From Betaproteobacteria bacterium (GTDB lineage Bacteria > Pseudomonadota > Gammaproteobacteria > Burkholderiales > SG8-41), in assembly GCA_025363575.1 (NCBI GenBank), contig JANYDM010000135.1, forward strand, positions 1 through 33,642: 33,642 nt of DNA, read 5' to 3'. The notes under the pieces were generated by a model. The model saw only the letters and a list, made by a program, of their open reading frames with translations. It had not been told where the DNA came from and searched no databases. Positions 14,541-26,211 of the stretch are shown in pieces. Position 1 is the stretch's first letter; every line of letters starts with the position of its first letter. The position numbers were made by a program, and so were the translations under genes.

Positions 14541-16739
14541 ATGTTCAAGACCATCATTTCCATTGCGCTCGCGGTACGTGCCATAAGCGCAGTGCTCGCA
14601 TTGTGCGCGGCCGCACCTGTGCTCGCTCAGCCCCGTCTGCCCGAAGTGCGCGTCGAAGACAGCCGCACATCTCCGCTCAACATGGATGCGCCCGTGGACA
14701 GCGCGTCGCGCCTCGGGCTTACGGTGCGCGAAACGCCGGCGACGGTCGATGTCATCGACCAGGACGCCATGAAAAAGCAGGGCTACCGCACGACCACCGA
14801 AGCGGTGCAGGGCGCGGTCGGCGTTACCGGCGGTGATGCACCGGGCGCGCCCGCGAGTTTTTCGATGCGCGGGTTTTCCTTCGGCCAGCTCAATATGCTC
14901 TACAACGGCATACGCGTCGGCCCGGCCAGCATGACGTCGCGCGTAATGGACACCGCCAACCTCGATCGCATCGAGTTCCTCAGGGGGCCGGCCTCGCTGA
15001 TGTCGGGCGAAGGCGCGGTCGGCGGCGCGATCAACTTCGTGACCCGAAAGCCGCATACCGGCGCCATCGAAAGCGAGGCCTATCTTTCCTATGGATCGTT
15101 CAATACAGTGCGCGCCGGTTTCGGCTCGGGCGGGAGCACTTCGATCCAGGGGCTCGACTACCGTTTCGACCTCAATCGCTCATCCAGCAATGGCTTCATC
15201 GACGACACGCGCAGCGAAAGCTGGAACTTGTCCACGGAGCTCGACTACCGGGTGTCGTCGAGTTTCAAGCTGTTCGGCGCTTTCGAATACAAGAAAGACA
15301 AAGCGAACGCCTACTGGGGAACGCCGCTGGTGTCGGCGGCCGGCGCGGGCATCGTGCCCGCAGGCGGCATCGTGTCGGGAACGAGCGTCGCCAGCATCAG
15401 CGGCAACAACCTGGGCGCGGTCACCATCGATGCGCGCACGCTCAGCACCAACTACAACGTGGTCGACAATCGCAATCAGGCCAGCCAGTACTGGCTGCGT
15501 GGCGGTTTCGAATGGGCGGTGAACAGCAACGTGACCGTGCGCGACCAGGTGTACGGGTTCGCTGCGCGGCGCGAGTTCTATAACAGCGAAACGTATTCAT
15601 ACGATCCCACCACGGGTCTGGTCGACCGCGATCGTTTTTACGTTGCGCACGACCAGAACCTCGTCGGCAACAAAGCCGAGCTGCAGTGGGACAGCAAGAT
15701 CGCGGGACGCGAGAACCGCCTGGTTGCGGCATTCGAGATGAGCAATATCAATTTTTACGTCAATCAGTTCGACTTCACCAATGCGCCTTTCCCGACCGAT
15801 AGCGTGTCGGTGGTGAATCCCGCGCGCGGTACGTTCGGCCCGCTGGAAGTCGAGCACTTCACTACGCGCGTCGGCAATGTGGCCATGGCCGTGGAAGACC
15901 GCTTCAAAGTCACGCCGGCCGTCGCGCTGATCGGCGGTCTGCGCTACGAGGAGATCGCACTCGACCGCAACGCCCCCAACCGCGCCGGCTATCCGTATTC
16001 GCAGTCATGGACGCCGGTTACCGGACGCGTGGGCGCTACCTGGGAAGCGCGGCCCGGGCTTATGTTGTACAGCCAGTACGCGACCGCGGCGGACGTGGCG
16101 GCCGCCAACCTTTTCAACCTGCGTCCGGCGCAGGCGCAGAACCTGACGACCGCGCGCACTTATGAAGCAGGCGTCAAACATTTGTTCTGGGAGCGCAAGG
16201 CCGAATGGTCGCTGGCCGTGTTCGACATCGAGCGCAAAAACGTTCCCGTCGACCAGGCCGGGCACGTGCTCAACATCGCGGGCCGAGTGGTTTCCGACGG
16301 CGTTGAGCTCGCGGGCGCTGTGCGTCCGACCGTGCATTGGAATGTCTGGGGCAATGCGGCGTATACCGGCGCGCGCTATGCCGACTACGCGTTCGCAGGC
16401 GGCACTTTCTCCGGCAATACGCCGCCCAACGTGCCGCGCGTTGTCGCCAACGCGGGTACCGCCTATAAGTTCAATCTGCCGGCGCCCGTCGAGATCGGCG
16501 CTGCCATGCGCCACGTCGGCGACCGCTACAATGCCGACGCGAACACCGTGAAGATGCTCGCCTACACGACGGCAGATCTCTATGCGTTCATCGACCTGCA
16601 AAAGAAAACGCGCCTCACGCTGCGGGTGCGCAACATCACTGACAAAAAATACGCGATCTGGGCTGACCCCGGCTATCCCGATCAGATCCTGCTGGGCGCG
16701 CCGCGCAGCTACGAAGCGTCAGTCGCCATCAAGTTCTAG
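14541..16739 (+). CDS. TonB-dependent siderophore receptor
   Basis: A 732-residue outer-membrane receptor. Signal peptide residues 1-29 end V-L-A. The TonB-box region is near L-P-E-V-R-V-E-D. The plug domain spans about residues 60-170 (E-T-P-A-T-V-D-V-I-D, M-R-G-F-S-F-G, R-I-E-F-L-R-G-P, G-G-A-I-N-F-V-T-R-K-P). The 22-strand barrel follows, and the last strand ends Y-E-A-S-V-A-I-K-F with terminal Phe. Plug and barrel signatures are of the ferric-siderophore (FhuA/FpvA-like) type. A GGGGAG site precedes the ATG. It is 18 bp upstream of a PepSY membrane protein, a common partner for iron-siderophore uptake or reduction. No Fur box was identified with confidence. Confidence 0.93.
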   Translation: MFKTIISIALAVRAISAVLALCAAAPVLAQPRLPEVRVEDSRTSPLNMDAPVDSASRLGLTVRETPATVDVIDQDAMKKQGYRTTTEAVQGAVGVTGGDAPGAPASFSMRGFSFGQLNMLYNGIRVGPASMTSRVMDTANLDRIEFLRGPASLMSGEGAVGGAINFVTRKPHTGAIESEAYLSYGSFNTVRAGFGSGGSTSIQGLDYRFDLNRSSSNGFIDDTRSESWNLSTELDYRVSSSFKLFGAFEYKKDKANAYWGTPLVSAAGAGIVPAGGIVSGTSVASISGNNLGAVTIDARTLSTNYNVVDNRNQASQYWLRGGFEWAVNSNVTVRDQVYGFAARREFYNSETYSYDPTTGLVDRDRFYVAHDQNLVGNKAELQWDSKIAGRENRLVAAFEMSNINFYVNQFDFTNAPFPTDSVSVVNPARGTFGPLEVEHFTTRVGNVAMAVEDRFKVTPAVALIGGLRYEEIALDRNAPNRAGYPYSQSWTPVTGRVGATWEARPGLMLYSQYATAADVAAANLFNLRPAQAQNLTTARTYEAGVKHLFWERKAEWSLAVFDIERKNVPVDQAGHVLNIAGRVVSDGVELAGAVRPTVHWNVWGNAAYTGARYADYAFAGGTFSGNTPPNVPRVVANAGTAYKFNLPAPVEIGAAMRHVGDRYNADANTVKMLAYTTADLYAFIDLQKKTRLTLRVRNITDKKYAIWADPGYPDQILLGAPRSYEASVAIKF

Positions 16740-16757
16740 TCCAGAGACCGTGCCGGC

Positions 16758-18170
16758 ATGCGCGCGCTGATCCTGGTCCATCGCTGGTTCGGCGTCGCGT
16801 TCTGCCTGCTGTTCGCGATGTGGTTCGCGTCCGGTGCGATCATGCACTGGGTCGCGTACCCTGAACTCACCGAAGACGAGCGCATCGCGGGTTTGAGCAC
16901 ATTCGCCCCGGCCGCGATTACGCTCTCGCCCGTCGCGGTGCTGGAAAAAATCGACCGCAATGACGTCACGCGGCTACGGCTCACTGCGCCCGGCGGTCAT
17001 CCTGTTTATGTTGCAACGCTGGTCGACAGCACGCCGCTTGCGCTCGATGCAGCCACCGGCGCGCCACCCGCGGTCGACGCCGCTTTTGCATTGGCGAGCG
17101 CCACCGCTCACGCGACATCCAGCGGGCTCATCAAGATTGCGCCGGCCGCGGCCGCTCTCGCGGACTACGATCAATGGACGGTCGCGGGCGGACTCAACGC
17201 ACACCGGCCGCTGCATCGCATCGCGCTCAACGATGCTGCGGGCACCGAGCTTTATGTATCCTCGCTGACCGGCGAAGTCGTGCGCGATACGACGCGTTAC
17301 GAACGCGTATTCAATTACGCGGGCAGCGTGCTGCACTGGCTCTATCCGACCGCGCTGCGCAAGCACGCAGCGGCATGGAACGCGCTCGTCTGGTGGCTGT
17401 CGCTGATCGCGACGCTGGGCGCGCTCGCGGGCGCCGCGCTCGGCGTTTTACGCGCGCGTCGTTTTTCTTCGCCCTACCAGGGCTGGCAGTACTGGCACCA
17501 CGTGCTGGGCCTGTGCTGCGCGACTTTCGTATTGACGTGGATCTTCAGCGGCTGGCTGTCGATGGACAGCGGCACGATTTTTTCCGATGGCCGCGCGAGC
17601 GCGGATGAAATCGCGCGCATCAACGGCCCGCTGCTGACCAGCGCTGAAGAAGCCGCCGTTTTTCGCCGCGCGTACTCGTCGTTGCCGGATAGCGGCAAAG
17701 GTCTGCGCGAAATGGAGTGGTTTCGCCTCGGCGGATTCAATATCGAGCGCACGATCGCGGCGGATGGCACGCCGGCGTTCAGCAACAGCGGCGGCGCGCG
17801 CACTTTCCCGCCGCACGTGATCGCGCTGGCTGCGCAGCGGCTTGGCCAGGACTGCACCGTCAGTCCCGCCGACGACAGCTATGCCGCGCGATCGCGCACC
17901 GCTGGTGCGCCGGTCTACCGCATCGTGTGCGGCGACACGTGGTGGCATGTCGATAGCGCCGATGGACGCATCGTGGAAAAGCTGGACGCGTCGCGGCGGG
18001 CTTATCGCTGGGCGTTCCGCGCGCTACACACGCTCGATTTCCCCGCGTTGACCGCGCATCCGGCTTTGCATCACTTTGTCGTGATGTTGCTGTGCGCGGC
18101 GGGCTTCGCCTTCAGCATGACGGGTGTCGTCATCGGCTGGCGCCGGCTGCGCGCCCGCGGCGCCGGCTGA
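16758..18170 (+). CDS. PepSY-domain transmembrane protein (PiuB-like)
   Basis: A 470-residue inner-membrane protein. TM segments lie near residues 5-30 (R-W-F-G-V-A-F-C-L-L-F-A-M-W), about 210-235 (A-L-V-W-W-L-S-L-I-A-T-L-G), about 250-275 (L-G-L-C-C-A-T-F-V-L-T-W) and near the C-terminus (F-V-V-M-L-L-C-A-A-G-F-A-F). Conserved His residues occur at the membrane edge (H-R-W-F-G, V-L-H-W-L-Y-P, W-Q-Y-W-H-H-V-L-G). A PepSY-like periplasmic portion lies between the TMs. In this family such proteins are encoded next to siderophore receptors and are thought to reduce or release iron. The 18-bp gap to the receptor gene indicates one operon. Confidence 0.85.
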   Translation: MRALILVHRWFGVAFCLLFAMWFASGAIMHWVAYPELTEDERIAGLSTFAPAAITLSPVAVLEKIDRNDVTRLRLTAPGGHPVYVATLVDSTPLALDAATGAPPAVDAAFALASATAHATSSGLIKIAPAAAALADYDQWTVAGGLNAHRPLHRIALNDAAGTELYVSSLTGEVVRDTTRYERVFNYAGSVLHWLYPTALRKHAAAWNALVWWLSLIATLGALAGAALGVLRARRFSSPYQGWQYWHHVLGLCCATFVLTWIFSGWLSMDSGTIFSDGRASADEIARINGPLLTSAEEAAVFRRAYSSLPDSGKGLREMEWFRLGGFNIERTIAADGTPAFSNSGGARTFPPHVIALAAQRLGQDCTVSPADDSYAARSRTAGAPVYRIVCGDTWWHVDSADGRIVEKLDASRRAYRWAFRALHTLDFPALTAHPALHHFVVMLLCAAGFAFSMTGVVIGWRRLRARGAG

Positions 18171-18276
18171 CGCGGCCTGCACGCCGGTGTGGGAAAAATA
18201 AAATAAAATTGCAATAATCGAAGCATCGCGCGGAATTTCTTCGCGCCGCCGGATTCACGGGAACGACGCCGCCGAC

Positions 18277-18726
18277 ATGCCCACCCGCTATTGCACTCAT
18301 ATGAACCGCCGCCAGGCGGAGTGCGCGGGCAACCGGGAAGGCGCGGCGCTGGTATCGATCACTGATGTGAATGCAGGGCCGGCGAACCTTCAGCTGCCGG
18401 CCTGGGCGGACGTGCTGCGATTGCAGTTCAGCGACGTGGAGGACGATACGCCGGAGCAGCGCGCAGCCGGCCATATGCCGCCGCAACGCCAGCACGCGCA
18501 GCAAATCGCCACATTCATCCGCGCGCACCTGAACCGCAGCATCTACGTGCACTGCGAGTTAGGCGTCAGCCGCAGTGCGGCCGTATGCTCCGTGCTGGTC
18601 GACATGGGGTGGAAATATCTGAAGCCGCACGAAGAGGGCTTGAGCAACGCCCATCCCTTGTTGCTCCGGTTTTTGCGTGACGAGCTGCTCATTTCGCACG
18701 GTGCGGAAAATGCAGGCACGCGTTGA
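18277..18726 (+). CDS. dual-specificity/tyrosine phosphatase-like protein
   Basis: A 149-residue protein with the Cys-based phosphatase P-loop H-C-E-L-G-V-S-R-S: nucleophile Cys93 and Arg99 fit the H-C-X5-R motif. Upstream, V-S-I-T-D-V and the S-D-V-E-D-D segment occupy the positions of the core strand and the acid loop of DSP-type enzymes. It is a compact single-domain version lacking a signal peptide, so it is cytoplasmic. The start is uncertain: ATG 18277 or ATG 18301 (M-N-R-R-Q), neither with a strong ribosome-binding site. Its substrate is unknown; phosphotyrosine proteins or small phosphates are possible. Confidence 0.75.
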   Translation: MPTRYCTHMNRRQAECAGNREGAALVSITDVNAGPANLQLPAWADVLRLQFSDVEDDTPEQRAAGHMPPQRQHAQQIATFIRAHLNRSIYVHCELGVSRSAAVCSVLVDMGWKYLKPHEEGLSNAHPLLLRFLRDELLISHGAENAGTR

Positions 18727-18792
18727 CCGTGCCGGCGCGCGAAGGCGCCGCAGGTAGAAGAAGAGGTACTGCGCTACGGGGGAGAGGTGAAG

Positions 18793-19182
18793 CTAGCGGT
18801 CGGCGGGTGCGCCGGGGCCGCGCTTGCGCTTCTGAAAGAACCGCTTGCCCTGACGCTTGCCGCCTGCAGGGTCCTGACGTTGCTGCTGGTCCGGGCGCCG
18901 GCCCTGCTGCGGGCGATGGTTTTGCTGCTGGCGTCCGCCGCCGCCGCCGGTGGTAGGCTCGCCTTGCTGCGACGCGCGGTTGCCCGGGGCCATGTCGATT
19001 TCGAGATTGATGATTTCGTCCCATACCTCGTCGGCGCGGTCGCGCTCCGGTATGGCCAGAAGCTCACGCAGCCGGCTTTTCGGATCCTGCGACTGGCGCT
19101 TGACAGGCTGTACATCGGACCCGGGGGCCTCGACAAAAGGGGCTTCGCTTGACTGCTCTGTGGATGGTTGTTCTTCGCTCAT
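18793..19182 (-). CDS. low-complexity basic protein of unknown function
   Basis: A 129-residue protein with three parts. The N-terminal acidic, Ser/Glu-rich 25 residues are followed by an ordered-looking middle (S-R-L-R-E-L-L-A-I-P-E-R-D-R and W-D-E-I-I-N-L-E-I-D). The tail is Gly/Gln/Arg/Lys-rich (G-G-G-G-G-R-Q-Q-Q, K-R-F-F-Q-K-R-K-R). The tail has the composition of a disordered nucleic-acid-binding segment. The middle block resembles a conserved hypothetical in Burkholderiales, which supports the frame. It is cytoplasmic by sequence. It is convergent with the phosphatase-like gene. Function unknown. Confidence 0.7.
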   Translation of the reverse strand: MSEEQPSTEQSSEAPFVEAPGSDVQPVKRQSQDPKSRLRELLAIPERDRADEVWDEIINLEIDMAPGNRASQQGEPTTGGGGGRQQQNHRPQQGRRPDQQQRQDPAGGKRQGKRFFQKRKRGPGAPADR

Positions 19183-19261
19183 CGCCGCTATTATCCTCTA
19201 AACGCCGTCAGCCTGCCAGCCGGCCCCGACAGGCAATAATTCGAGCCGGGTCCCGCTGGCC

Positions 19262-19549
19262 TTGCGCTATTTCCCGGCAACCGCGCGCCCGAGCGACCCG
19301 CTGTCTGATTGCTTCATTTCTAGCAAGGCGGCTAAAGCGCTACGCGCTCTGCCCTGGTCGGAATCGTTGATCGTCGCGGATACCCGGGTAGTACCGTGCC
19401 GCTGCTGCGGCTGCAAGGCTACGCATCCGCCGCACGGGCATCTGTGCGTTACAGCACAAACGGTGTGCTCCCGCGCCTCAAGGTACCCGGATCATACGCA
19501 TGAATGGGAGTTTGATTGTGACGCGGCGGGTGCGCTGCGGTTAGAATGA
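19262..19549 (+). CDS. doubtful small Cys/His-rich reading frame
   Basis: The gap 19183-19660 has no firm gene. This 95-codon frame starts with TTG and lacks a clear ribosome-binding site. It carries a Cys/His-rich C-terminal half (P-C-R-C-C-G-C, H-P-P-H-G-H-L-C, H-T-H-E-W-E-F-D-C-D) that resembles a metal-binding segment. Third-position GC seems lower than in neighbouring genes, which argues against it. Kept only because such a Cys/His pattern is uncommon by chance. Confidence 0.18.
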   Translation: MRYFPATARPSDPLSDCFISSKAAKALRALPWSESLIVADTRVVPCRCCGCKATHPPHGHLCVTAQTVCSRASRYPDHTHEWEFDCDAAGALRLE

Positions 19550-19660
19550 CAACCGGCAGCAGCAGCCGGCGGAGCAAGCAAGCATTACTACAAAATCACG
19601 CCCGCAGGCACGGTTTGATCGGCGAGAACCGGGCCTTATAAAAAGAGGAGCTCCAGGACT

Positions 19661-21683
<2,023 letters not shown>

Positions 21684-21691
<8 letters not shown>

Positions 21692-22142
21692 AGAACACAA
21701 GGCCGCTCCGCCGGTCGAGATACTGCTGGTTGAAGACAATCCGGGCGACGTGCGTCTCACGCGCGAAGCGCTGCAGGAAGGCAAGGTCTACAACAACCTG
21801 CACTGGGCAAAAGACGGCATCGAGGCGCTGGACTTTCTGCACCGCCGCGGCAAGTTCGAAGGCGTGCCGCGCCCCGACATCATATTGCTCGACCTGAACC
21901 TGCCGAAAAAGGACGGGCGCGAAGTGCTGGCGGCGATCAAGGGCGACGCACACCTCAGGCATATTCCGGTCGTGGTGCTCACGACTTCGCAGGCGGAGGA
22001 AGACGTCGCGCGCAGCTACGATCTGCACGCGAATTGCTTCATCACCAAGCCGGTCGACCTGCAGAAATTCATCCAGGTCGTGCAGTCGATCGACCGCTTC
22101 TGGCTGACCATCGTCACGTTGCCGCCCGCGCGCATGCCATGA
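21684..22142 (+). CDS. single-domain response regulator (Rcp1-type CheY-like)
   Basis: A 152-residue receiver. L-L-V-E-D-N (14-19) holds the acidic pocket, phospho-acceptor Asp70 lies in I-I-L-L-D-L-N-L-P, and Thr100 (V-V-L-T-T-S) and Lys122 (F-I-T-K-P-V) complete the site. The sequence L-V-E-D-N-P-G-D-V and the L-D-L-N-L-P-x-x-D-G motif are typical of regulators paired with phytochrome-like kinases. It overlaps the kinase gene by 8 bp and the next gene by 4 bp (ATGA), so translation is coupled. With no output domain, it may relay phosphate onward to the REC domain of the GGDEF-EAL protein. Confidence 0.93.
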
Positions 22143-23869
22143 GCCTCCAATCCGTACTGCTGATCGAGGACAACCCCGGCGACACGCGCCTCATCGAAGA
22201 GATGCTGCGCGACCACCCGGCGGCGCCCTTCGAGCTGACGTGCGTGAACCGCCTCGCGGACGGCCTCGAGCAACTGGCGCTCGAGCAGACCAATCTCATA
22301 CTGCTCGATCTGTCGCTGCCGGACAGCGAAGGGCTCGACACTTTCGCCAGGGTATTCGCGCATTCGCCGAGGGTGCCGATCATCGTGCTCACCGGCAACG
22401 ACGACCGCAGTGTCGCGCTGGCAGCGGTGAAAACAGGCGCGCAGGATTACCTGACAAAAAACAATCTTGATGGCGAGCTGCTGGTGCGCTCGATGAACTA
22501 TTCGATCGAGCGCAAGCGCTACCAGGAAGAGCTCGAGCACCAGGCCAATTACGACTCGCTGACCGGGCTGCCCAACCGCAACCTGCTGCTCGACCGCCTC
22601 GGTCAGGCGCTGAGCGCGCAGCGCCAGGTGCGCCCGCTGGCGATCGCGTTCATCGACCTCGACCACTTCAAGCACGTCAACGACAGTCTCGGCCACAGCG
22701 CGGGGGACGTCCTGCTGCGCACAGTCGCGGAACGCCTGCAATCGACGCTGCGCGACGGCGACACCGTGGCGCGCCTGGGCGGCGACGAGTTCGTGCTGGT
22801 GCTGAAGGACCAGGTGAACGAGGAGATCATCTTTCGCGCGATGCAGCGCATCATCAAGAAAATCGGCGAATCGCTGACCATCGACCAGCAGGAGCTCAAC
22901 CTCACGTGCAGCGCGGGCATCAGTATTTATCCGCAGGACGGCACGGACGTCGACACGCTGCTGAGAAACGCCGACACCGCCATGTATCGCGCCAAGGACC
23001 ACGGGCGCAACAATTTCCAGTTTTTCACGCCGGAGATGAACCGGCTCGTCAGTGAGCGGCTGTCGATCGAGCACAGCCTGCGCCGCGCGCTCGAGCGCAA
23101 TGAGCTCATCCTCCACTATCAGCCCAAAGTGGACATCAAGACCGGCATGATCGTCGGCGCGGAAGCGCTCGTACGCTGGCAGCACCCGGAGTGGGGACTG
23201 GTGTCACCGTCCCGCTTCATCCCTATCGCCGAGGAGACCGGCCTCATTGTAAAGATCGGCGAATGGGTGCTGCGCACTGCGTGCGAACAGAACCGCCAGT
23301 GGCAGGACGCGGGGCTCGCGCCCATCGTCATCTCGGTCAACCTGTCGGCGCGCCAGTTTCGCCAGGAGAATTTCCCGGACACGGTAGGCCGGATACTCGG
23401 CGCGGCCAGTCTCGATCCGGCACAGCTCGAGATGGAGCTCACGGAAAGCGTAGTCATGCACGATTCCGAGATCGCGATTGCCGCGCTGCAGGCGCTGAAG
23501 GCGGTCGGCACGCGCTTGTCGGTCGATGATTTCGGCACGGGTTATTCGAGCCTTTCGTACTTGCACCGGCTGCCGATCGACACGCTGAAAATCGACCAGT
23601 CGTTTGTGCGCAATATCAGCATGAACGAAAATCCGGACGACGGCATACTCGCGCGCACCATCATCTCGCTCGGCCACAGCCTGCATTTGAACGTGATCGC
23701 CGAAGGCGTCGAAACCAACGAGCAGCTCAATTTTTTGAAGACACACCTGTGCGACGAAGTGCAGGGGTTTTATTTCAGCCGGCCGGTGTGCGCCACGGAA
23801 TTTGCGCAACTGCTGCAGGAAAAGGGATTCAGGCTGCAGAAAAAAAAGCGCGCTGGCAGGAAAAGCTGA
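22139..23869 (+). CDS. REC-GGDEF-EAL response regulator (c-di-GMP turnover)
   Basis: A 576-residue protein. REC domain residues 4-125 has phospho-acceptor Asp57 (L-I-L-L-D-L-S-L-P). GGDEF domain at about 138-295 has an intact G-G-D-E-F (214-218), and an upstream R-D-G-D at 205-208 gives a correctly spaced inhibitory I-site. EAL domain at about 305-560 has E-A-L (342-344), [10 protein letters not shown] (loop 6 signature) and a final E-G-V-E-T catalytic/metal segment. Both catalytic motifs are intact, so it could make or degrade c-di-GMP depending on phosphorylation. The ATG at 22139 overlaps the previous stop. It is the output arm of the kinase operon. Confidence 0.95.
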   Translation: MSLQSVLLIEDNPGDTRLIEEMLRDHPAAPFELTCVNRLADGLEQLALEQTNLILLDLSLPDSEGLDTFARVFAHSPRVPIIVLTGNDDRSVALAAVKTGAQDYLTKNNLDGELLVRSMNYSIERKRYQEELEHQANYDSLTGLPNRNLLLDRLGQALSAQRQVRPLAIAFIDLDHFKHVNDSLGHSAGDVLLRTVAERLQSTLRDGDTVARLGGDEFVLVLKDQVNEEIIFRAMQRIIKKIGESLTIDQQELNLTCSAGISIYPQDGTDVDTLLRNADTAMYRAKDHGRNNFQFFTPEMNRLVSERLSIEHSLRRALERNELILHYQPKVDIKTGMIVGAEALVRWQHPEWGLVSPSRFIPIAEETGLIVKIGEWVLRTACEQNRQWQDAGLAPIVISVNLSARQFRQENFPDTVGRILGAASLDPAQLEMELTESVVMHDSEIAIAALQALKAVGTRLSVDDFGTGYSSLSYLHRLPIDTLKIDQSFVRNISMNENPDDGILARTIISLGHSLHLNVIAEGVETNEQLNFLKTHLCDEVQGFYFSRPVCATEFAQLLQEKGFRLQKKKRAGRKS

Positions 23870-23953
23870 GGAGCGCAGTCGGATTTTCCGTTGCCACGGC
23901 GGCGGCGCGCGTTCCAGTATGATGCCGCGACGTTCGACCAGGGGAGTGCCGTC

Positions 23954-25282
23954 ATGCCGCATATTGCCGCTCGCGCTTTAGCGCTGTTGATCATCGCCAT
24001 GTCGTTGACGTCGTCCGCCGCGGAGGACCCGCGTTGGGTTACGAGCTGGGCCGCCTCGGTGCACGGGCCCTATCCGACAGGCAATCCGTCCGCGCAGCCC
24101 GATCTCTCGCGCGTGTTCCCGGTCCCCGAGAGCGGCGCGCGCGATCAATCGTTCCGCCTTATCGTCGCGCCCGGGTTCTGGGGCGACCGCGCGCGCGTGC
24201 GCCTGTCGAATGCGCTCGGCACGCAGCCCGTTACTTTCGACGGCGTTTTCGCCGGTCTGCAATGGTCGGGTTCCGCTCTGGTGCCCGGGACTAATCGCGC
24301 TGTCACGTTTGCGGGCAGCAGGCGCGTAACCGTAGCGCCGGGAGCGTCGGTGTGGAGCGACGCAGTCGCGTTGCCGTTCGCGCGCCGCGGCCGCGATTTG
24401 CGCGGGCGCAAGCTGGCGGTGAGTTTTCATGTCGCGGGCGCAAGCGGCCCGATGACCTGGCATGCGAAGGCGCTGCAATCGTCGTACGTTACCTTGCCGG
24501 GCGCGGGCGCCAAAGGTGACGATGTCGCCGAAGCCGCATTTCCGTATGCGACCGCCTCCTGGTATTTTCTCGATGCGCTCGACATGCGCGCGCCACCGGG
24601 TCTCGGCGCCATCGTCGCGTTCGGCGATTCGATCACCGACGGCACCGCCTCGACCCTTAACGGCGACGATCGGTGGCCCGACGTCCTGGCGCGGCGTCTC
24701 GACCGCCGCTGGGTCGTCATCAACGCAGGCATCGGCGGCAACCAGGTCATCGGCCCGGCGGCGTATTCTGCACAGAAGCCGTTTCCCGGCGGCCCCGCGG
24801 CACTGCAGCGTCTCGAGCGCGATGTGCTGACGTTGTCCGGCGTGAGGGCCGTGATCTGGCTCGAAGGCACCAACGATTTCAGTAAAAACGGCAATGCCGA
24901 CGCCGACGCCGTGATCGCCGGCATGCGCGAAGGGGTCGCGCGCATGCGCGCGCGGCTGCCGGGCGTGCGGGCCATAGGCGCCACTCTGACTTCAGCGCTC
25001 GGCAGCACCAACGCCGCGCACGGTTTCGACCTGCAGGACGAAAAGCGCAAGAAGCTCAACGAATTCATCCGCACCGGCGGCCTTTTCGACGGCGTCGCCG
25101 ATTTCGATCGGGCAACGACGGACCCCGACACCGGCGGCATGCGCGCTGAATTCGTGCCCGACAACACCATCGGAGGTCCCGGCGACAAGCTGCATCCGAA
25201 CCGCATGGGTTATCAGGCGATGGGCATGGCAGTCGATATAACGATGTTCGGCCCGCGCGTGGCGCGTGGGCCGCGCCCCTGA
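23954..25282 (+). CDS. exported SGNH/GDSL hydrolase
   Basis: A 442-residue secreted esterase/lipase-type enzyme. The signal peptide ends at S-S-A-A-E (about residue 23). An N-terminal beta-rich region (about 25-210) precedes the SGNH domain: block I F-G-D-S-I-T-D-G with nucleophile Ser226, block II A-G-I-G-G-N, block III L-E-G-T-N-D, and block V D-K-L-H-P-N with Asp411/His414. It acts in the periplasm or outside the cell. The start at 23954 has GGGGAG at -8; starts further upstream give no signal peptide. The GDSL domain with an N-terminal beta-rich part suggests deacylation of a carbohydrate or aryl ester. It is followed closely by a hotdog-fold gene. Confidence 0.9.
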   Translation: MPHIAARALALLIIAMSLTSSAAEDPRWVTSWAASVHGPYPTGNPSAQPDLSRVFPVPESGARDQSFRLIVAPGFWGDRARVRLSNALGTQPVTFDGVFAGLQWSGSALVPGTNRAVTFAGSRRVTVAPGASVWSDAVALPFARRGRDLRGRKLAVSFHVAGASGPMTWHAKALQSSYVTLPGAGAKGDDVAEAAFPYATASWYFLDALDMRAPPGLGAIVAFGDSITDGTASTLNGDDRWPDVLARRLDRRWVVINAGIGGNQVIGPAAYSAQKPFPGGPAALQRLERDVLTLSGVRAVIWLEGTNDFSKNGNADADAVIAGMREGVARMRARLPGVRAIGATLTSALGSTNAAHGFDLQDEKRKKLNEFIRTGGLFDGVADFDRATTDPDTGGMRAEFVPDNTIGGPGDKLHPNRMGYQAMGMAVDITMFGPRVARGPRP

Positions 25283-25300
25283 AATTTGCCGGGAGTCGAT

Positions 25301-26131
25301 ATGAATCCACCTGTCGCTGTCGCTGCCGCGGCCGCGTGGGCCGACTATGCGGTGCGCACGCATAATCCATCGGCGCATTCGGAAAACCGCATGCATAGCG
25401 ACGACGTCGCGCTCGCGTACGGGTTCAAAGGCGCGCTGGTGCCGGGCGTCACGGTGTTCAGTCACATGACAGTGCCGCTGGTCGCAGGGTACGGCGCGGA
25501 TTGGCTCGCGCGGGGCAGGGCGGAAGTGACGTTCGCCAAACCTGCCTACGAAGGAGACTTGCTGACCATACGCGCAGCGCGGGCCGACGGCGCGCAAACG
25601 CATACGCTGACTTGCGTCAACGAGCAGGGCGACGAGCTCGCGCGGATGTCTGCGCAACTCGACGGCGCGCCTTCCGCGATTGACGCACGCGCGGTGCTAG
25701 CGCCCGCGCCGCTGCGCCAGAAAGAGCCGGTGACGTGGGAACTGATGGAGATCGGCAAGTCCTTTCCCGCGCTGGCCTGGCGGCCGACGCAGGACGACAA
25801 CCTCGAATGGTGCGCGGACGCGCGCGATGAGTTGCCGCTGTATCGCAAAGGCGCGTCGCCCGTGCTGCATCCGGGTTTCGTGCTGCGCCAGGCCAACCTC
25901 GTGTTGCGCAACCGCTTTACGCTGCTGGCGTGGATACATACGGCGAGCCGCATCGTGTTTCATGCCGCCGCGCGCGCGGGCGAGACGTTCGAGGTGCGTG
26001 CCGTCCCGGCGGAGAAGTGGATGCGCAAAGGCCACGAATTCGTGCGGCTTTACGTGTGCATATTGCGCGCCGGTGACGTGGTGACGGAAATCGAGCATAC
26101 GGCAATATTCAGGCCGCGCAAGGCGGCGTGA
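25301..26131 (+). CDS. predicted hotdog-fold (MaoC-like) protein
   Basis: A 276-residue cytoplasmic protein. The N-terminal half contains N-P-S-A-H-S-E-N-R-M-H-S-D, then Y-G-F-K-G-A-L-V-P-G-V-T-V-F-S-H-M. It matches the hydratase-type hotdog pattern (D, then G-x-x-G-x-V-x-G, H), and A-R-G-R-A-E-V-T-F-A-K-P-A-Y-E-G-D is the following strand. The C-terminal half looks like a second, divergent hotdog unit. A double-hotdog enoyl-CoA hydratase or thioesterase-like role is the best guess. No Cys-based site is seen. GGGAG precedes the ATG at 25301. The 18-bp gap suggests co-transcription with the SGNH gene. Confidence 0.65.
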   Translation: MNPPVAVAAAAAWADYAVRTHNPSAHSENRMHSDDVALAYGFKGALVPGVTVFSHMTVPLVAGYGADWLARGRAEVTFAKPAYEGDLLTIRAARADGAQTHTLTCVNEQGDELARMSAQLDGAPSAIDARAVLAPAPLRQKEPVTWELMEIGKSFPALAWRPTQDDNLEWCADARDELPLYRKGASPVLHPGFVLRQANLVLRNRFTLLAWIHTASRIVFHAAARAGETFEVRAVPAEKWMRKGHEFVRLYVCILRAGDVVTEIEHTAIFRPRKAA

Positions 26132-26211
26132 AGCGGTATGCAGCGCGCTGCATTTTCCCGGGAAGACGCACGATAAAGCCGTCGCGGTTCGGCGTGCCGC
26201 GCGGCATGCGC